Assembly: GCA_002399025.1 (NCBI GenBank)
Contig: DHCV01000007.1
Coordinates: 1-64,000 of the forward strand
DNA from: Bacteroidales bacterium UBA4893
Lineage (GTDB): Bacteria > Bacteroidota > Bacteroidia > Bacteroidales > P3
Direction: 5' to 3'
DNA length: 64,000 nucleotides
Below are positions 34,805 through 46,856 of the stretch, one piece after another (the first letter of the stretch is position 1; the number at the start of each line of letters is the position of its first letter). The translations under genes and the position numbers were made by a program. The notes below the pieces were generated by a model. The model did not search any database. It saw only the letters and a program-made list of their open reading frames with translations, and had not been told where the DNA came from.

Positions 34805-35686
34805 TTAATCGTACATTACAACTAAGAAACGACTCTTTCCCCAGAAATCATTTGCATTCTTAATCTTAATTGAGGTTGGAATTTTTCCTTCCATAACTAT
34901 TTCATAAGATGAGCTTGGGTGTGAGGTCATTATCTTAATTTTATCTTTTCCATTTAGTGGGATTTGTTCAAAATGTCTAACATCAATCTTGGTGTATTTA
35001 GCAAGTTCGGAGTCTCCACTTACTTTAGTTCTCTTACCAATTCCTAAGAATCCTCCTGAAGTGCTAACTATTCCTTCTGTTTGAAGTTCTTTCTTTGTTC
35101 CAATTATGTAGTAGGCTGTGTTTCTTTCGCTTTCAACTTGAAGAATTTGTTCGTCCTTTGCTTGGTTTTGTTTTGATAGATTGTCAATGTTCTTATTCAA
35201 GTTTTCAATTACTATTTTCTTTTCTTGTAATTCTGTGGTTAAAGCTTGGATTTGTGCCTCTTGTTCGTTAACTCTTGTTTGAAGACTTTCAATAAAGGCT
35301 GCTAATTCCTTGTTCTTATTAGCGTCCTTACTCACTTGGCTGTTAAGTTTATTAAGTCTTGATTTGTTGTTGGCTAAAATCTCATTAATAGACTGAATTT
35401 CTTGTGTAATTCTGGCACGTGTGTCTTTATTAACTGTTTCTCCAGAGTTGTTCTTTAGCTTATTTACATTACCATATTTTGAGGTAACTTCTGTAAGACT
35501 TTGTTCAATTGAATTAAGTTCTTGAAATAAACTTTCCATTTCAGCATCCTTAGCTGCAATTACTGCTTGAATTGAATCATTCAACTTTTGTTGAGTAATT
35601 AGTTTGTCCTCAAGTTCTTTCTTTCCGCAAGATGCAAATACTATTGCTACAACTGCGAGCGATAAAAATAATCTTTTAATTGTCAT
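34805..35686 (-). CDS. Coiled-coil lipoprotein of a conserved Bacteroidetes family
   Basis: A 293-residue lipoprotein with the lipobox FASC (Cys20). Residues 25-195 are a long Gln/Glu/Asn-rich coiled coil. The C-terminal 100 residues carry a conserved-looking block (AYYIIGTKKELQTEGI, GGFLGIGKRTKVSG, KIKIMTSHPSSSYEI, ANDFWGKSRFLVVMYD). I recall this overall plan from Bacteroides lipoproteins annotated as Cbp1-like collagen-binding adhesins, but I cannot verify the match here. It diverges from the thiamine operon across a shared 217-base region. Confidence 0.7.
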   Translation of the reverse strand: MTIKRLFLSLAVVAIVFASCGKKELEDKLITQQKLNDSIQAVIAAKDAEMESLFQELNSIEQSLTEVTSKYGNVNKLKNNSGETVNKDTRARITQEIQSINEILANNKSRLNKLNSQVSKDANKNKELAAFIESLQTRVNEQEAQIQALTTELQEKKIVIENLNKNIDNLSKQNQAKDEQILQVESERNTAYYIIGTKKELQTEGIVSTSGGFLGIGKRTKVSGDSELAKYTKIDVRHFEQIPLNGKDKIKIMTSHPSSSYEIVMEGKIPTSIKIKNANDFWGKSRFLVVMYD

Positions 35687-35713
35687 TTTGTTTTTGATTT
35701 AAGTTAATAATGT

Positions 35714-35721
35714 TATCTTTG
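35714..35721 (+). promoter_or_regulatory. Promoter of the thiamine operon
   Basis: TATCTTTG, with TTG (35694-35696) seventeen bases upstream. It lies 55 bases before the TPP riboswitch, so the riboswitch is in the 5' leader. Confidence 0.65.
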
Positions 35722-35775
35722 CAAAATAAAACGATGATTTTGTAGTTTTATTATTTTAATTGTAAAATATTTTTT

Positions 35776-35858
35776 TGGGGTGCTTAATACTATTTTATTT
35801 TAGGCTGAGATTATACCCTTTGACCCCTTAGGTAATGCTAAGGAAGGAAAAGCATTCT
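35776..35858 (+). promoter_or_regulatory. TPP riboswitch (THI element)
   Basis: The leader contains the TPP aptamer signatures in order: GGGGTGC (35777-35783), a variable P3 arm, CTGAGA (35805-35810) followed by ACCC, then GACCCCTTAGGTAATGCTAAGG, in which CCTTAG and CTAAGG form P5, and the terminal GGAAGG. These correspond to the conserved P2, P4 and P5 loops that grip thiamine pyrophosphate. It lies 45 bases upstream of thiD and therefore should repress the thi operon when TPP is plentiful. No clear terminator hairpin follows, which favours control of translation. Confidence 0.9.
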
Positions 35859-35903
35859 CATACATAAGTTAGCACTCTAAAATAATTAATATTATTATAA
35901 CTT

Positions 35904-36731
35904 ATGGTAACATATCCAATAGCCCTTACGATTGCTGGTTCTGATTCAGGAGGCTGTGCTGGTGTGCAAGCCGACATAAAGACTTTTTCTTCTTTAGGTG
36001 TTTTTGCAACCTCTGTCATTACAGCCATAACTGCCCAAAACACATTGGGCGTAACTGATGTTATGGCAATCCCTTCCGATATTGTAAAGAAACAATTACG
36101 TGCTGTTTTGGATGATTTTAATGTTGGGGGAATAAAGGTTGGTATGCTTTTCTCAAAAGAAAATGTATTTGGACTTTCCTACACTTATAAAGAATATGGT
36201 AAGAATATCCCTTTGGTTGTTGACCCTGTTATGATTTCAACATCTGGCAATTCACTTATTCTTGATGAAACCATTGAGGCAATAAAAGAATTCCTTTTCC
36301 CAATAGCCACAATTATTACACCCAATCTCAACGAAGCCTCTACCCTACTTCACAAAGAGATTCAAACAATCAATGAAATGGAAGTGGGAGCTATGGAATT
36401 TGTTAATGAATACGGAGTAAACTCTGTTTTAATTAAGGGTGGACATCTTGAAGGGGAGAATATGGTTGATATATTCTATTCAAAGTATATTTCAAGCCCT
36501 ATTATGTTTAAATCAAAGAAAATCAACACAATCAATACCCACGGAACAGGTTGTACACTTTCCTCAGCCATTGCTGCCTTTTTGGCAATTGGACATAGTT
36601 TGGAAGAAAGCCTTCACTTATCAAAAGAATATATAACACAAGCCATTGACTCCGCCAAAGAAATAACTTTGGGCAAAGGAAACGGAGCAGTAAATCATTT
36701 TTTCAACCCACAAAAGCTAATCAAGAAATGA
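35904..36731 (+). CDS. thiD: Hydroxymethylpyrimidine / phosphomethylpyrimidine kinase
   Basis: ThiD phosphorylates HMP twice to give HMP-PP for thiamine synthesis. It has 275 residues. The ribokinase-fold signatures are ALTIAGSDSGGCAGVQADIKTF at residues 7-28, VVDPVMISTSGN near 110, the ITPNLNEAS segment near 135, and the catalytic NTHGTGCTLSSAIAAFLA near 211. It is the first gene after the TPP riboswitch, and its stop overlaps the thiS start by four bases (ATGA). Confidence 0.96.
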   Translation: MVTYPIALTIAGSDSGGCAGVQADIKTFSSLGVFATSVITAITAQNTLGVTDVMAIPSDIVKKQLRAVLDDFNVGGIKVGMLFSKENVFGLSYTYKEYGKNIPLVVDPVMISTSGNSLILDETIEAIKEFLFPIATIITPNLNEASTLLHKEIQTINEMEVGAMEFVNEYGVNSVLIKGGHLEGENMVDIFYSKYISSPIMFKSKKINTINTHGTGCTLSSAIAAFLAIGHSLEESLHLSKEYITQAIDSAKEITLGKGNGAVNHFFNPQKLIKK

Positions 36732-36931
36732 AGATAAAAGTAAATAATAAAGAGAAGATAATGCCAGAGAACATAAGTGTTAGCGAGCTTATAAAACTTC
36801 TTAACTATACGGACACTGTTGGAATTGCACTGGCAATAAATCAAGAGGTTATTCCAAAAACCAATTGGGATAATACAAATTTAAAAAGTGGTGATAATGT
36901 AACAATCATTCAAGCAACATGTGGAGGCTAA
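36728..36931 (+). CDS. thiS: Sulfur carrier protein ThiS
   Basis: A 67-residue ubiquitin-like protein whose C-terminal glycine is adenylated by ThiF and thiocarboxylated to donate sulfur for the thiazole ring. The ending ATCGG supplies the essential Gly-Gly; the KVNNKEKIMPENISVSELI opening and GDNVTIIQ are typical. It overlaps thiD by four bases and the next gene by 13 bases. Confidence 0.93.
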   Translation: MKIKVNNKEKIMPENISVSELIKLLNYTDTVGIALAINQEVIPKTNWDNTNLKSGDNVTIIQATCGG

Positions 36932-37449
36932 TAGGAATTACGCCTGAAAAAGGAGTTTTGGATGAGCAAAAGAGAATTGTTGATTACTTAAATGGCGAAA
37001 TAGATTTTTTCCATATTCGTAAGCCTAACCTAAGTATTGAACAACTAAGGTACTATTTAGATGAGTTCCCTTTGGAAATAAGAAATAGGCTCACCATACA
37101 CTACCACCCTTCCTTAGCCTTAGAATTTGGTTTAGGAGGAGTGCATTATAATATTCAAAACCCCTATATCAAACCCACACATTCCGATTTGAGAAAGAGT
37201 TTTTCATCACATAAGATTGCAGAAATGATTGATGCCACAAAGACTTTTGACTATGTATTTTTGAGTCCTATATATAATAGTATATCAAAGCAAGATTATA
37301 ATAGTAGTTTTAGGATTGAGGATTTGAAAAAGCTAAATCTGATTAATGAAAAGGTAATTGCATTGGGGGGAGTTAAAAAGGAGAATTTTGAGGAGTTAAA
37401 AGAAATTGGATTTGGTGGAGCTGCAATGATTGGAAGCCTTTGGAAATAA
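36919..37449 (+). CDS. TenI/ThiE-like thiamine phosphate synthase family protein
   Basis: A short (176 residues) TIM-barrel member of the ThiE/TenI family. Traces of the family are FFHIRKPNLS (in place of the QLRxK motif), LGGVHYN, FDYVFLSPIYNSISKQDY and VIALGGV. Several substrate-binding residues of true ThiE are altered, so it resembles TenI, the thiazole tautomerase, more than a synthase. A canonical ThiE follows immediately in the operon, which supports the tautomerase idea. The start overlaps thiS by 13 bases. Confidence 0.8.
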   Translation: MWRLIGITPEKGVLDEQKRIVDYLNGEIDFFHIRKPNLSIEQLRYYLDEFPLEIRNRLTIHYHPSLALEFGLGGVHYNIQNPYIKPTHSDLRKSFSSHKIAEMIDATKTFDYVFLSPIYNSISKQDYNSSFRIEDLKKLNLINEKVIALGGVKKENFEELKEIGFGGAAMIGSLWK

Positions 37450-37471
37450 GGAGAATTAAAGGAAAAAGAAA

Positions 37472-38098
37472 ATGAAATTAAAGAAAATACAATTCATAAC
37501 TCATCGTAATTCCAAGTATGATTATTTGGACTCTGCCCTATTGGCTTTGGAAGGAGGGATAAGATTTATACAGCTGAGGATGAAGGATGCCACCAAAGAG
37601 GAATTAGTTAGGGTTGGAACAAGGCTCAAAACGGAGTGTGAGAAATATGGTGCAACATTAATAATTGATGATTATGTTGATTTGGTTACGGAGATTGGAA
37701 TAGACGGAGTTCATTTGGGACTAATGGATGAACCAATTAATAATGCAAGAGAAAAACTCGGCAAAGAGAAAATTATTGGAGGCACTGCCAATAGTTTTGA
37801 GGATGTTATGTTGCAGTATAGTTTGGGAGCCGATTATGTTGGGGTTGGTCCCTTTGCTCACACCACAACTAAGGAAAAGCTAAGCAGTATTTTGGGACTA
37901 AAAGGCTATGAAGATATATTGGGAAATTGCAAAAGAGATAACGTAAATATTCCAATCTATGCAATTGGAGGCATAAGATTGAGTGATTTGGAGGTATTGA
38001 AACAAACAGGAGTTTATGGAATTGCAATAAGTTCGTTGATTCTTGAAAGCTCCTCACCCATTGAAACGACAAAAGAAATAGTAAAGATTTGGAAATAG
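37472..38098 (+). CDS. thiE: Thiamine phosphate synthase
   Basis: ThiE joins HMP-PP with the thiazole phosphate carboxylate to make thiamine phosphate. Its 208 residues have the full set of motifs: GIRFIQLRMKDA near 29, ATLIIDDYVDLVTEIGIDGVHLG near 60-82, GGTANSFED, GADYVGVGPFAHTTTK near 114-129 and YAIGGI near 165. It lies 22 bases after the TenI-like gene and 21 before thiG. Confidence 0.95.
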   Translation: MKLKKIQFITHRNSKYDYLDSALLALEGGIRFIQLRMKDATKEELVRVGTRLKTECEKYGATLIIDDYVDLVTEIGIDGVHLGLMDEPINNAREKLGKEKIIGGTANSFEDVMLQYSLGADYVGVGPFAHTTTKEKLSSILGLKGYEDILGNCKRDNVNIPIYAIGGIRLSDLEVLKQTGVYGIAISSLILESSSPIETTKEIVKIWK

Positions 38099-38119
38099 AT
38101 AACTAATAACCTAAATAAT

Positions 38120-38890
38120 ATGGATAAATTAATAATAGCAGGCAAGGAGTTTTCATCACGATTGTTTTTGGGAACAGGAAAATTTCCTTCCAATAAAATA
38201 ATGGCTGAGGCTATTCTGGCATCAAGGACGCAGATGGTTACAACAGCAATGAAAAGGGTTGATTTGGACAAAAGCGATGAAGATGATATGCTCAAACATA
38301 TTCTTCACAAAGACATTATTCTTCTTCCCAACACATCAGGAGTAAGAAACGCAAAGGAGGCTGTTTTTGCAGCAGTTTTGGCAAGAGAATCCCTGCAAAC
38401 AAATTGGCTTAAACTTGAAATACACCCTGACCCTAAATACCTTCTTCCCGACCCTATTGAAACCCTAAAAGCAACAGAAGAGTTGGCAAAGCAAGGATTT
38501 ATTGTACTTCCTTATGTTCAGGCAGACCCTGTTTTATGCAAGCTTTTGGAAGAGGCTGGTGCTGCAACAGTTATGCCATTGGGAGCACCAATTGGAACAA
38601 ATAAGGGATTGAAAACAAAAGAGCTTTTGGAGATAATTATTGAGCAGTCAAACGTTCCTGTAATTGTTGATGCTGGTATTGGAGCTCCTTCTCATGCTGC
38701 TGAGGCTATGGAAATGGGGGCTGATGCTGTTTTAGTAAATACAGCTATTGCAATTGCAAATAACCCTGTTGAAATGGCAAAAGCTTTTGCATTAAGTGTG
38801 GAAGCTGGTAGAATGGCTTATGAGGCAGGACTTGGAAAAGTATCTCATAGCGCTGAGGCTTCATCTCCCCTAACCTCATTTTTAGATTAA
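38120..38890 (+). CDS. thiG: Thiazole synthase ThiG
   Basis: ThiG condenses deoxyxylulose phosphate, dehydroglycine from ThiH and ThiS-thiocarboxylate into the thiazole moiety. It has 256 residues. The Schiff-base lysine lies in [19 protein letters not shown] near 95. [48 protein letters not shown] and the C-terminal substrate clamp are all characteristic. It lies between thiE and thiC in the operon. Confidence 0.97.
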   Translation: MDKLIIAGKEFSSRLFLGTGKFPSNKIMAEAILASRTQMVTTAMKRVDLDKSDEDDMLKHILHKDIILLPNTSGVRNAKEAVFAAVLARESLQTNWLKLEIHPDPKYLLPDPIETLKATEELAKQGFIVLPYVQADPVLCKLLEEAGAATVMPLGAPIGTNKGLKTKELLEIIIEQSNVPVIVDAGIGAPSHAAEAMEMGADAVLVNTAIAIANNPVEMAKAFALSVEAGRMAYEAGLGKVSHSAEASSPLTSFLD

Positions 38891-38909
38891 CAAAGAATTA
38901 AAACAATAA

Positions 38910-41721
<2,812 letters not shown>

Positions 41722-41747
41722 TTGTAAGTTAATACTAATCCTAACCG

Positions 41748-41776
41748 TAAGGGCAGGGTTCACCCCTGCCCTTATT
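41748..41776 (+). terminator. Terminator hairpin after thiH
   Basis: TAAGGGCAGGG (41748-41758) pairs with the CCTGCCCTTA at 41765-41774 across a short loop. It is GC-rich for this genome. The T tract behind it is interrupted (TTTATAATT), so read-through into thiF is possible. Confidence 0.75.
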
Positions 41777-41804
41777 TATAATTGAATTAATAAACAAAAC
41801 CACC

Positions 41805-42575
41805 ATGCTTACAAAAGAAGAACAAGAAAGATATAATAGACAAATTATATTACCTGAATTTGGAATAGAGGCTCAAAATAAATTGAAAGAGGCCTCGGTA
41901 TTGATTATTGGTGTTGGTGGTTTGGGTTCTGTTAGTTCTTTGTATATGGTTGCTTCTGGTATTGGCAAGATTGGAATTATGGATAACGATACTGTTTCAA
42001 TCTCTAACCTTCAACGTCAGGTGCTTTATCGAGAAGATGAATTGGGATTATCAAAAGTTGAAAAAGCAAAAGAAACTCTTGAAAGATTAAATTCAAATGT
42101 TGAGATAATAACCTATAAAACATTTCTAACTCCCGAAAATGCGATATCAATAATTAAAGACTATGATATTATTATCGATGGGACAGATAATTTTAAGGCA
42201 AGATATTTAATTAATGATGTATGTGTTGGATTGGGAAAACCTTTTGTTTATGCATCAATTGGGGATTATTATGGTCAAGTTGCTATTTTCAATTTCAATA
42301 ATAATTCTTCATGCTATCGTGATTTATTCCCAAACTATGATGAGTTGAATAATAGAGAAAATAAAAACAAAGGTGTTATGGGAGTTTTACCTTCCATTGC
42401 TGCATCTTTGCAAGTAAATGAAGCCATTAAGATAATTACTTCAACCGGAAGTCCTTTAATCAATAAGCTACTAACATTTGATATTCTTAACAACCAATTT
42501 ACAACCCTTGATTTAAAACCAACTCAAAAAGCAAGAGAAGAAAGCTTGGAATCTTTTAAAAAATTATCCTTATGA
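41805..42575 (+). CDS. thiF: ThiF/MoeB/HesA family adenylyltransferase
   Basis: An E1-like enzyme of 256 residues, probably adenylating ThiS. The ATP-binding GVGGLGSVSSLYMV is near 37-50, the conserved R-Q-x-L-Y is in LQRQVLY near 71, and IIDGTDNFKARYLIND near 124. The cysteines that usually hold zinc are missing: the family CYRC pattern appears as CYRD, and no second CxxC follows. It lies just past the thiH terminator, so it may be transcribed partly by read-through. Its stop overlaps the next gene by four bases. A MoeB role is possible, but no molybdopterin genes are near. Confidence 0.85.
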   Translation: MLTKEEQERYNRQIILPEFGIEAQNKLKEASVLIIGVGGLGSVSSLYMVASGIGKIGIMDNDTVSISNLQRQVLYREDELGLSKVEKAKETLERLNSNVEIITYKTFLTPENAISIIKDYDIIIDGTDNFKARYLINDVCVGLGKPFVYASIGDYYGQVAIFNFNNNSSCYRDLFPNYDELNNRENKNKGVMGVLPSIAASLQVNEAIKIITSTGSPLINKLLTFDILNNQFTTLDLKPTQKAREESLESFKKLSL

Positions 42576-43111
42576 TAACATACATATCTCTTTTAAGAGG
42601 AATAAATGTTGGCGGGAATAAAAAAATTAAGATGGACTCTTTGAGAGAGGGCTTTAGTTCTTTAGGATACACAAATATAAAGACTTATATCCAAAGTGGG
42701 AATATTGTATTTTGCTCAAAGGAAGAAGATAAAACAAAACTGGAAACAGAAATTTCATCTATGATTATGGATAAGTATGGATTTGATGTTCCTGTTTTGG
42801 TACTTAATTCTGAAGAATTAAAAGAGGTTATTTCAAATAATCCTTTTGCAAACTCCACTAATCACAACAAAGATTTTATTCATATTACCTTCCTAAGCAA
42901 TGAGGTAAAGGAGATAAATTATAAAGAGATTGATTCCAAAAAAGAAGATGTTGATGAATATAAAATAATCAACAAGACTGTGTATCTTTATTTGCCAAAG
43001 GGATATGGAAATACAAAAATTCATAATAATTTCTTTGAAAAACTGCTAAAAACTCAAGCCACCACAAGAAATTGGAAGACTTGCTTAGAACTATTTGAAA
43101 TGTCAAAGTAA
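42572..43111 (+). CDS. DUF1697 domain-containing protein
   Basis: A 179-residue conserved bacterial protein of unknown function. The DUF1697 opening LLRGINVGGNKKIKMDSLREGFSSLGYTNIKTYIQSGNIVF is diagnostic, with a middle segment around FIHITFLSNEV and a C-terminal ATTRNWKTCLEL. It overlaps the thiF stop by four bases (ATGA), so the two are coupled; no functional link is known. Confidence 0.9.
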   Translation: MITYISLLRGINVGGNKKIKMDSLREGFSSLGYTNIKTYIQSGNIVFCSKEEDKTKLETEISSMIMDKYGFDVPVLVLNSEELKEVISNNPFANSTNHNKDFIHITFLSNEVKEINYKEIDSKKEDVDEYKIINKTVYLYLPKGYGNTKIHNNFFEKLLKTQATTRNWKTCLELFEMSK

Positions 43112-43132
43112 ATATCCTCTCATTAATTTCAT

Positions 43133-43140
43133 TATTTTTG
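43133..43140 (+). promoter_or_regulatory. -7 box of uvrB
   Basis: TATTTTTG, 29 bases before the uvrB ATG. No well-spaced TTG is present. Confidence 0.55.
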
Positions 43141-43169
43141 CATTTCACAAATAGAAAATAATAAATAGA

Positions 43170-45152
43170 ATGGATTTTGAATTAGTTTCAAGTTTTAAGC
43201 CTACGGGCGACCAGCCTGAGGCAATTGCTCAACTTGTGAATGGGATTAATCAAGGTGTGGATTATCAGGTTCTGCAAGGGGTTACTGGCTCTGGAAAAAC
43301 CTTTACTGTGGCTAATGTTATTAAGGAAATCCAAAAGCCTACCTTGGTAATAAGTCATAATAAAACTCTTGCTGCTCAGCTTTATTCTGAATTCAAACAA
43401 TTCTTCCCTAATAACGCTGTTGAATACTTTGTTTCTTATTACGATTACTATCAACCAGAAGCATATATTGCTCGCACAAATACTTATATTGAGAAAGACC
43501 TTCAAATTAATGATGATTTGGAAAAGCTGCGTCTTAGTGCTGCGTCTGCTTTGCTATCTGGGAGGAAAGATGTTATTGTGGTAAGTTCTGTTTCATGTAT
43601 TTATGGTATTGGTAATCCTCAAGAGTTTGAAAATGGCACAATCTTGCTTAAAAAAGGTGAAAAAGTAAATCGCAATGACCTTTTAATGAGTTTTTCTGAA
43701 AGTCTTTACGTTAGAAATGAAATAGAGTTTGTTCGAGGAAGATTTAGAGTAAAGGGAGATGTTGTGGATATTTTTCCTGCTTATTTGGATTACGCTTATA
43801 GAATTTACTTTTGGGATGATGAAATTGAATCTTTGGAAAGCTTTAACCCTTTGGACGGAAGAAGAATTGAGCAAAAGGATGAATTGATTATTTATCCTGC
43901 AGGTAACTTTATAACCAATAAAACCGCTCTTTCAACAGCCACATTGGAAATTCAAAGGGATATGTTTGAAAGAAGGGATTACTTTAATGAAATTGGGCGA
44001 GGCTTAGAAGCAAAAAGGATTGAGGACAGAGTTAATTATGATTTGGAGATGCTAAGAGAATTGGGCTATTGTTCAGGAATTGAAAACTATTCTCGCTATT
44101 TCGACAGAAGGAAAGAAGGTGAACGTCCCTTTTGTTTAATTGATTATTTCCCTAAAGATTTTCTTATGGTTATTGATGAAAGCCATGTAACCATTCCTCA
44201 GGTTAGAGCAATGTATGGAGGCGACCGTTCACGCAAGGAGAATCTTGTTGAGTATGGTTTTCGCTTGCCTTCAGCCTTAGATAATAGGCCTTTGAGGTTT
44301 GAAGAGTTTGAAATGATGCAAAACCAAACCATTTACATTAGTGCTACTCCTTCTCCTTTTGAAATAGAAAAGTCAGATGGAGTTATTGTTGAGCAAGTTA
44401 TTCGTCCTACAGGTCTTTTAGATCCAGTGATTGAAGTTCGCCCTGCTAAGAATCAGGTGGATGATTTGTTGGAAGAAATTAGCCTTGTGGTGGACAGAAA
44501 AGAAAGGGTTTTGGTTACAACTCTCACCAAGAGAATGGCTGAAGAGCTAAGCAGATATCTAACTAACTTGGGAATTAGAAATAAATACATCCACTCCGAT
44601 GTTGAAACTTTGGAAAGGGTTGAAATTATTAAAGACTTACGTATGGGAGTTTTTGATGTTTTGATTGGGGTTAACCTTTTGCGTGAGGGTTTGGATATTC
44701 CTGAAGTTTCTCTTGTTGCCATTTTAGATGCTGACAAAGAAGGTTTCTTAAGAAGTGATAAAGCCTTAATACAAACCATTGGTAGAGCTGCTCGTAATGT
44801 TAATTCAAAAGCAATTCTCTATGGAGACAAAATCACAGGCTCAATGCAGAGAGCAATGAACGAAAACCTCAAAAACAGAACAAAACAAATCAAATACAAC
44901 ACTGATAATAATATAACTCCTCAACAAATTGTCAAAAACATATCTACACATCTTAGTCATGCAATATATGAAGATGTTGAGGATATTATGCCAAAGATAA
45001 ATGAGACAAAGACAATTTATCGCAATGATAAGGAACGTCAAAAAGCCATTCGCAACCTTGAAAAGCTTATGCAGCAAGCAGTAAAAGACCTTGATTTCTT
45101 GGTAGCTGCACGTTATAGAGACGAAATTGAAAGAATAAAGAAAGAGAAATAA
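43170..45152 (+). CDS. uvrB: Excinuclease ABC subunit B
   Basis: UvrB is the damage-verifying helicase-like core of nucleotide excision repair, loaded by UvrA and partnered with UvrC. It has 660 residues. Walker A is GVTGSGKT at 37-44. The beta-hairpin region is FVSYYDYYQPEAYI near 89. DESHVTIPQ (Walker B, near 338), YISATPSPFE, the helicase motif LREGLDIPEV near 508, QTIGRAARN near 533, and the C-terminal UVR motif (LEKLMQQAVKDLDFLVAARYRDEI) follow. uvrA and uvrC are not in the window. Confidence 0.98.
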   Translation: MDFELVSSFKPTGDQPEAIAQLVNGINQGVDYQVLQGVTGSGKTFTVANVIKEIQKPTLVISHNKTLAAQLYSEFKQFFPNNAVEYFVSYYDYYQPEAYIARTNTYIEKDLQINDDLEKLRLSAASALLSGRKDVIVVSSVSCIYGIGNPQEFENGTILLKKGEKVNRNDLLMSFSESLYVRNEIEFVRGRFRVKGDVVDIFPAYLDYAYRIYFWDDEIESLESFNPLDGRRIEQKDELIIYPAGNFITNKTALSTATLEIQRDMFERRDYFNEIGRGLEAKRIEDRVNYDLEMLRELGYCSGIENYSRYFDRRKEGERPFCLIDYFPKDFLMVIDESHVTIPQVRAMYGGDRSRKENLVEYGFRLPSALDNRPLRFEEFEMMQNQTIYISATPSPFEIEKSDGVIVEQVIRPTGLLDPVIEVRPAKNQVDDLLEEISLVVDRKERVLVTTLTKRMAEELSRYLTNLGIRNKYIHSDVETLERVEIIKDLRMGVFDVLIGVNLLREGLDIPEVSLVAILDADKEGFLRSDKALIQTIGRAARNVNSKAILYGDKITGSMQRAMNENLKNRTKQIKYNTDNNITPQQIVKNISTHLSHAIYEDVEDIMPKINETKTIYRNDKERQKAIRNLEKLMQQAVKDLDFLVAARYRDEIERIKKEK

Positions 45153-45168
45153 GGTTTTATAAAAATAT

Positions 45169-45245
45169 CTCCTTGTTTTATTTCTCTAAGTCCTTGTTTT
45201 ATTAGAATAACTCCTTATAAAAAATTACTAACTCCTTGTTTTAAT
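45169..45245. repeat. Array C1: four TCCTT words, 21-nt period
   Basis: TCCTTGTTTTAT or a close variant begins at 45170, 45191, 45212 and 45233, exactly 21 nt apart. Copy 3 is diverged (TCCTTATAAAAA). The intervening sequences differ. It lies directly after uvrB and adjoins array C2. Confidence 0.8.
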
Positions 45246-45249
45246 CTCG

Positions 45250-45311
45250 AAAGATGTGCATCTTTCATACCAAAAGATGTGCATCTTTCACTATAAAAGA
45301 TGCACATCTTT
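45250..45311. repeat. Array C2: three 16-nt palindromes, 23-nt period
   Basis: The near-palindrome AAAGATG-TG-CATCTTT begins at 45250 and 45273, and its reverse-complement form AAAGATG-CA-CATCTTT at 45296, each 23 nt apart. The last copy runs into eight T residues, so it could also act as a weak terminator for uvrB. The mnmE promoter lies 130 bases downstream. Confidence 0.85.
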
Positions 45312-45442
45312 TTTTTCTAAGAAAAGCTTATCGGAAATTGATGTGTTAGTAATAAATATTTGCAAAAAACATTCTGAACTTATTACTATGCAAATATACA
45401 ACAAATTTTTGAAAAAGGAAATTCAAATTGAGTTTTTATTAA

Positions 45443-45450
45443 TATCTTTG
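45443..45450 (+). promoter_or_regulatory. -7 box of mnmE
   Basis: TATCTTTG, 26 bases before the mnmE ATG. A purine-rich AGAGAAGAGAAGA lies just before the start codon and could aid ribosome binding. Confidence 0.6.
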
Positions 45451-45476
45451 CTAATTATTTTAGAGAAGAGAAGAAT

Positions 45477-46856
45477 ATGTTAGAGTTTGAAACAATTTGT
45501 GCATTGGCAACACCTTCAGGAGAAAGTGCAATTGCTGTTATAAGGCTATCGGGAAATAGGGCATTTGAAATAGCAAGTAAAGTTTTTGTAAGCAAGATGA
45601 AAGGGAAAACAATTGAGAACTCCCCTACCCACTCTGCAATCTTTGGGCATATAATTAGCAATGGAAAACTTATTGACGAATGTCTTTGTACAATATTTCG
45701 CTCCCCTCATTCATATACAGGAGAAGACTCTGTTGAATTTTCCATTCATGGCTCTTCATTTATAGCTCAAAAAGTTATTATTGCATTATTGGAAAATGGA
45801 GCATCACTTGCCAATAGAGGAGAATTTACTAAACGAGCTTTCTTAAATGGTAAATTAGATTTAGCCCAAGCAGAAGCCGTTTGTGACTTAATTCAATCTC
45901 ATAATGAAGCCTCCCACACCCTTGCATTAAAGCAACTAAGAGGAGGATATGGCGATATACTACATTTACTTAGACAAAAACTAGTTGATATATCTTCTCT
46001 TTTGGAATTAGAATTAGACTTTTCTGACCAAGATGTTGAATTTGCAGACAGAACAGCACTAATAAATATGCTTAACGACATAAAAACAAGAGCAAATGAA
46101 TTAGTAAACTCCTTCCAAATGGGTTCATGCTTTAAGAATGGAATACCTGTTACAATAGTTGGTAAACCCAATTCTGGCAAATCAACCCTTTTAAATGTTT
46201 TCTTAAAAGAAGAAAGAGCCATAGTTTCCGATGAAGAAGGCACAACGAGAGATACAATTGAAGAAAAGCTTAATTTAAGAGGCTTAGAGTTTCGTTTCAT
46301 CGATACAGCAGGAATTAGAGAAAGTTCAAACAAAATAGAGAAAGCAGGAATTGAAAGAACATTCACTGCAATTGAGAAATCAAAAATTATTCTTTTTATT
46401 GTTGATGTAAACAAAACCACTCCAAAAGAAGCAAAACAAGAGATTGAAGACCTAAAACAAAGAATTGATTTCACAGATAAGCATCTTATCATAATTGCCA
46501 ACAAGATAGATATTCAAAAGCATAAGGAGAAAGGCTGGAAAGAGATGAATGCAATTGAAATATCAGCCAAAACAAAGCAAAACATTGGCGAAATAGTTGA
46601 AAAGATGTTTGAGCTATTTGACATAAACGAGCTAAACGATAAGATTTTCGTTAGCAACTGGCGACATTTTGAAGCATTAAAACTCCTTTTAGAAGGCATT
46701 AACAGCACAGAACAAGGCATAAAGAACAATCTTCCATCAGACCTGATTGCAAGTGATATTCGCACCTGCCTACATCATTTAGGAGAAATAACAGGAGAAG
46801 TCTCCACCGAAGAAATTTTAGGCAATATCTTTTCTAAGTTCTGTATAGGAAAGTAA
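45477..46856 (+). CDS. mnmE: tRNA modification GTPase MnmE
   Basis: MnmE, with MnmG, modifies the wobble uridine of certain tRNAs (cmnm5U). The 459 residues show the N-terminal tetrahydrofolate-binding domain (TICALATPSGESAIAVIRLSG), the GEFTKRAFLNGKLDLAQAEAV segment and a helical domain interrupted by the G domain. That domain has G1 GKPNSGKST near 226, the DEEGTTRDTIEE switch, G3 DTAG and G4 NKID near 341. The protein ends in the catalytic C-x-G-K motif (CIGK). mnmG is not in the window. Confidence 0.97.
   Translation: MLEFETICALATPSGESAIAVIRLSGNRAFEIASKVFVSKMKGKTIENSPTHSAIFGHIISNGKLIDECLCTIFRSPHSYTGEDSVEFSIHGSSFIAQKVIIALLENGASLANRGEFTKRAFLNGKLDLAQAEAVCDLIQSHNEASHTLALKQLRGGYGDILHLLRQKLVDISSLLELELDFSDQDVEFADRTALINMLNDIKTRANELVNSFQMGSCFKNGIPVTIVGKPNSGKSTLLNVFLKEERAIVSDEEGTTRDTIEEKLNLRGLEFRFIDTAGIRESSNKIEKAGIERTFTAIEKSKIILFIVDVNKTTPKEAKQEIEDLKQRIDFTDKHLIIIANKIDIQKHKEKGWKEMNAIEISAKTKQNIGEIVEKMFELFDINELNDKIFVSNWRHFEALKLLLEGINSTEQGIKNNLPSDLIASDIRTCLHHLGEITGEVSTEEILGNIFSKFCIGK

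Noticed and set aside
45256..45483. 75-codon frame downstream of uvrB
   Set aside because: It starts inside array C2 and overlaps the mnmE promoter and start; composition is not convincing.
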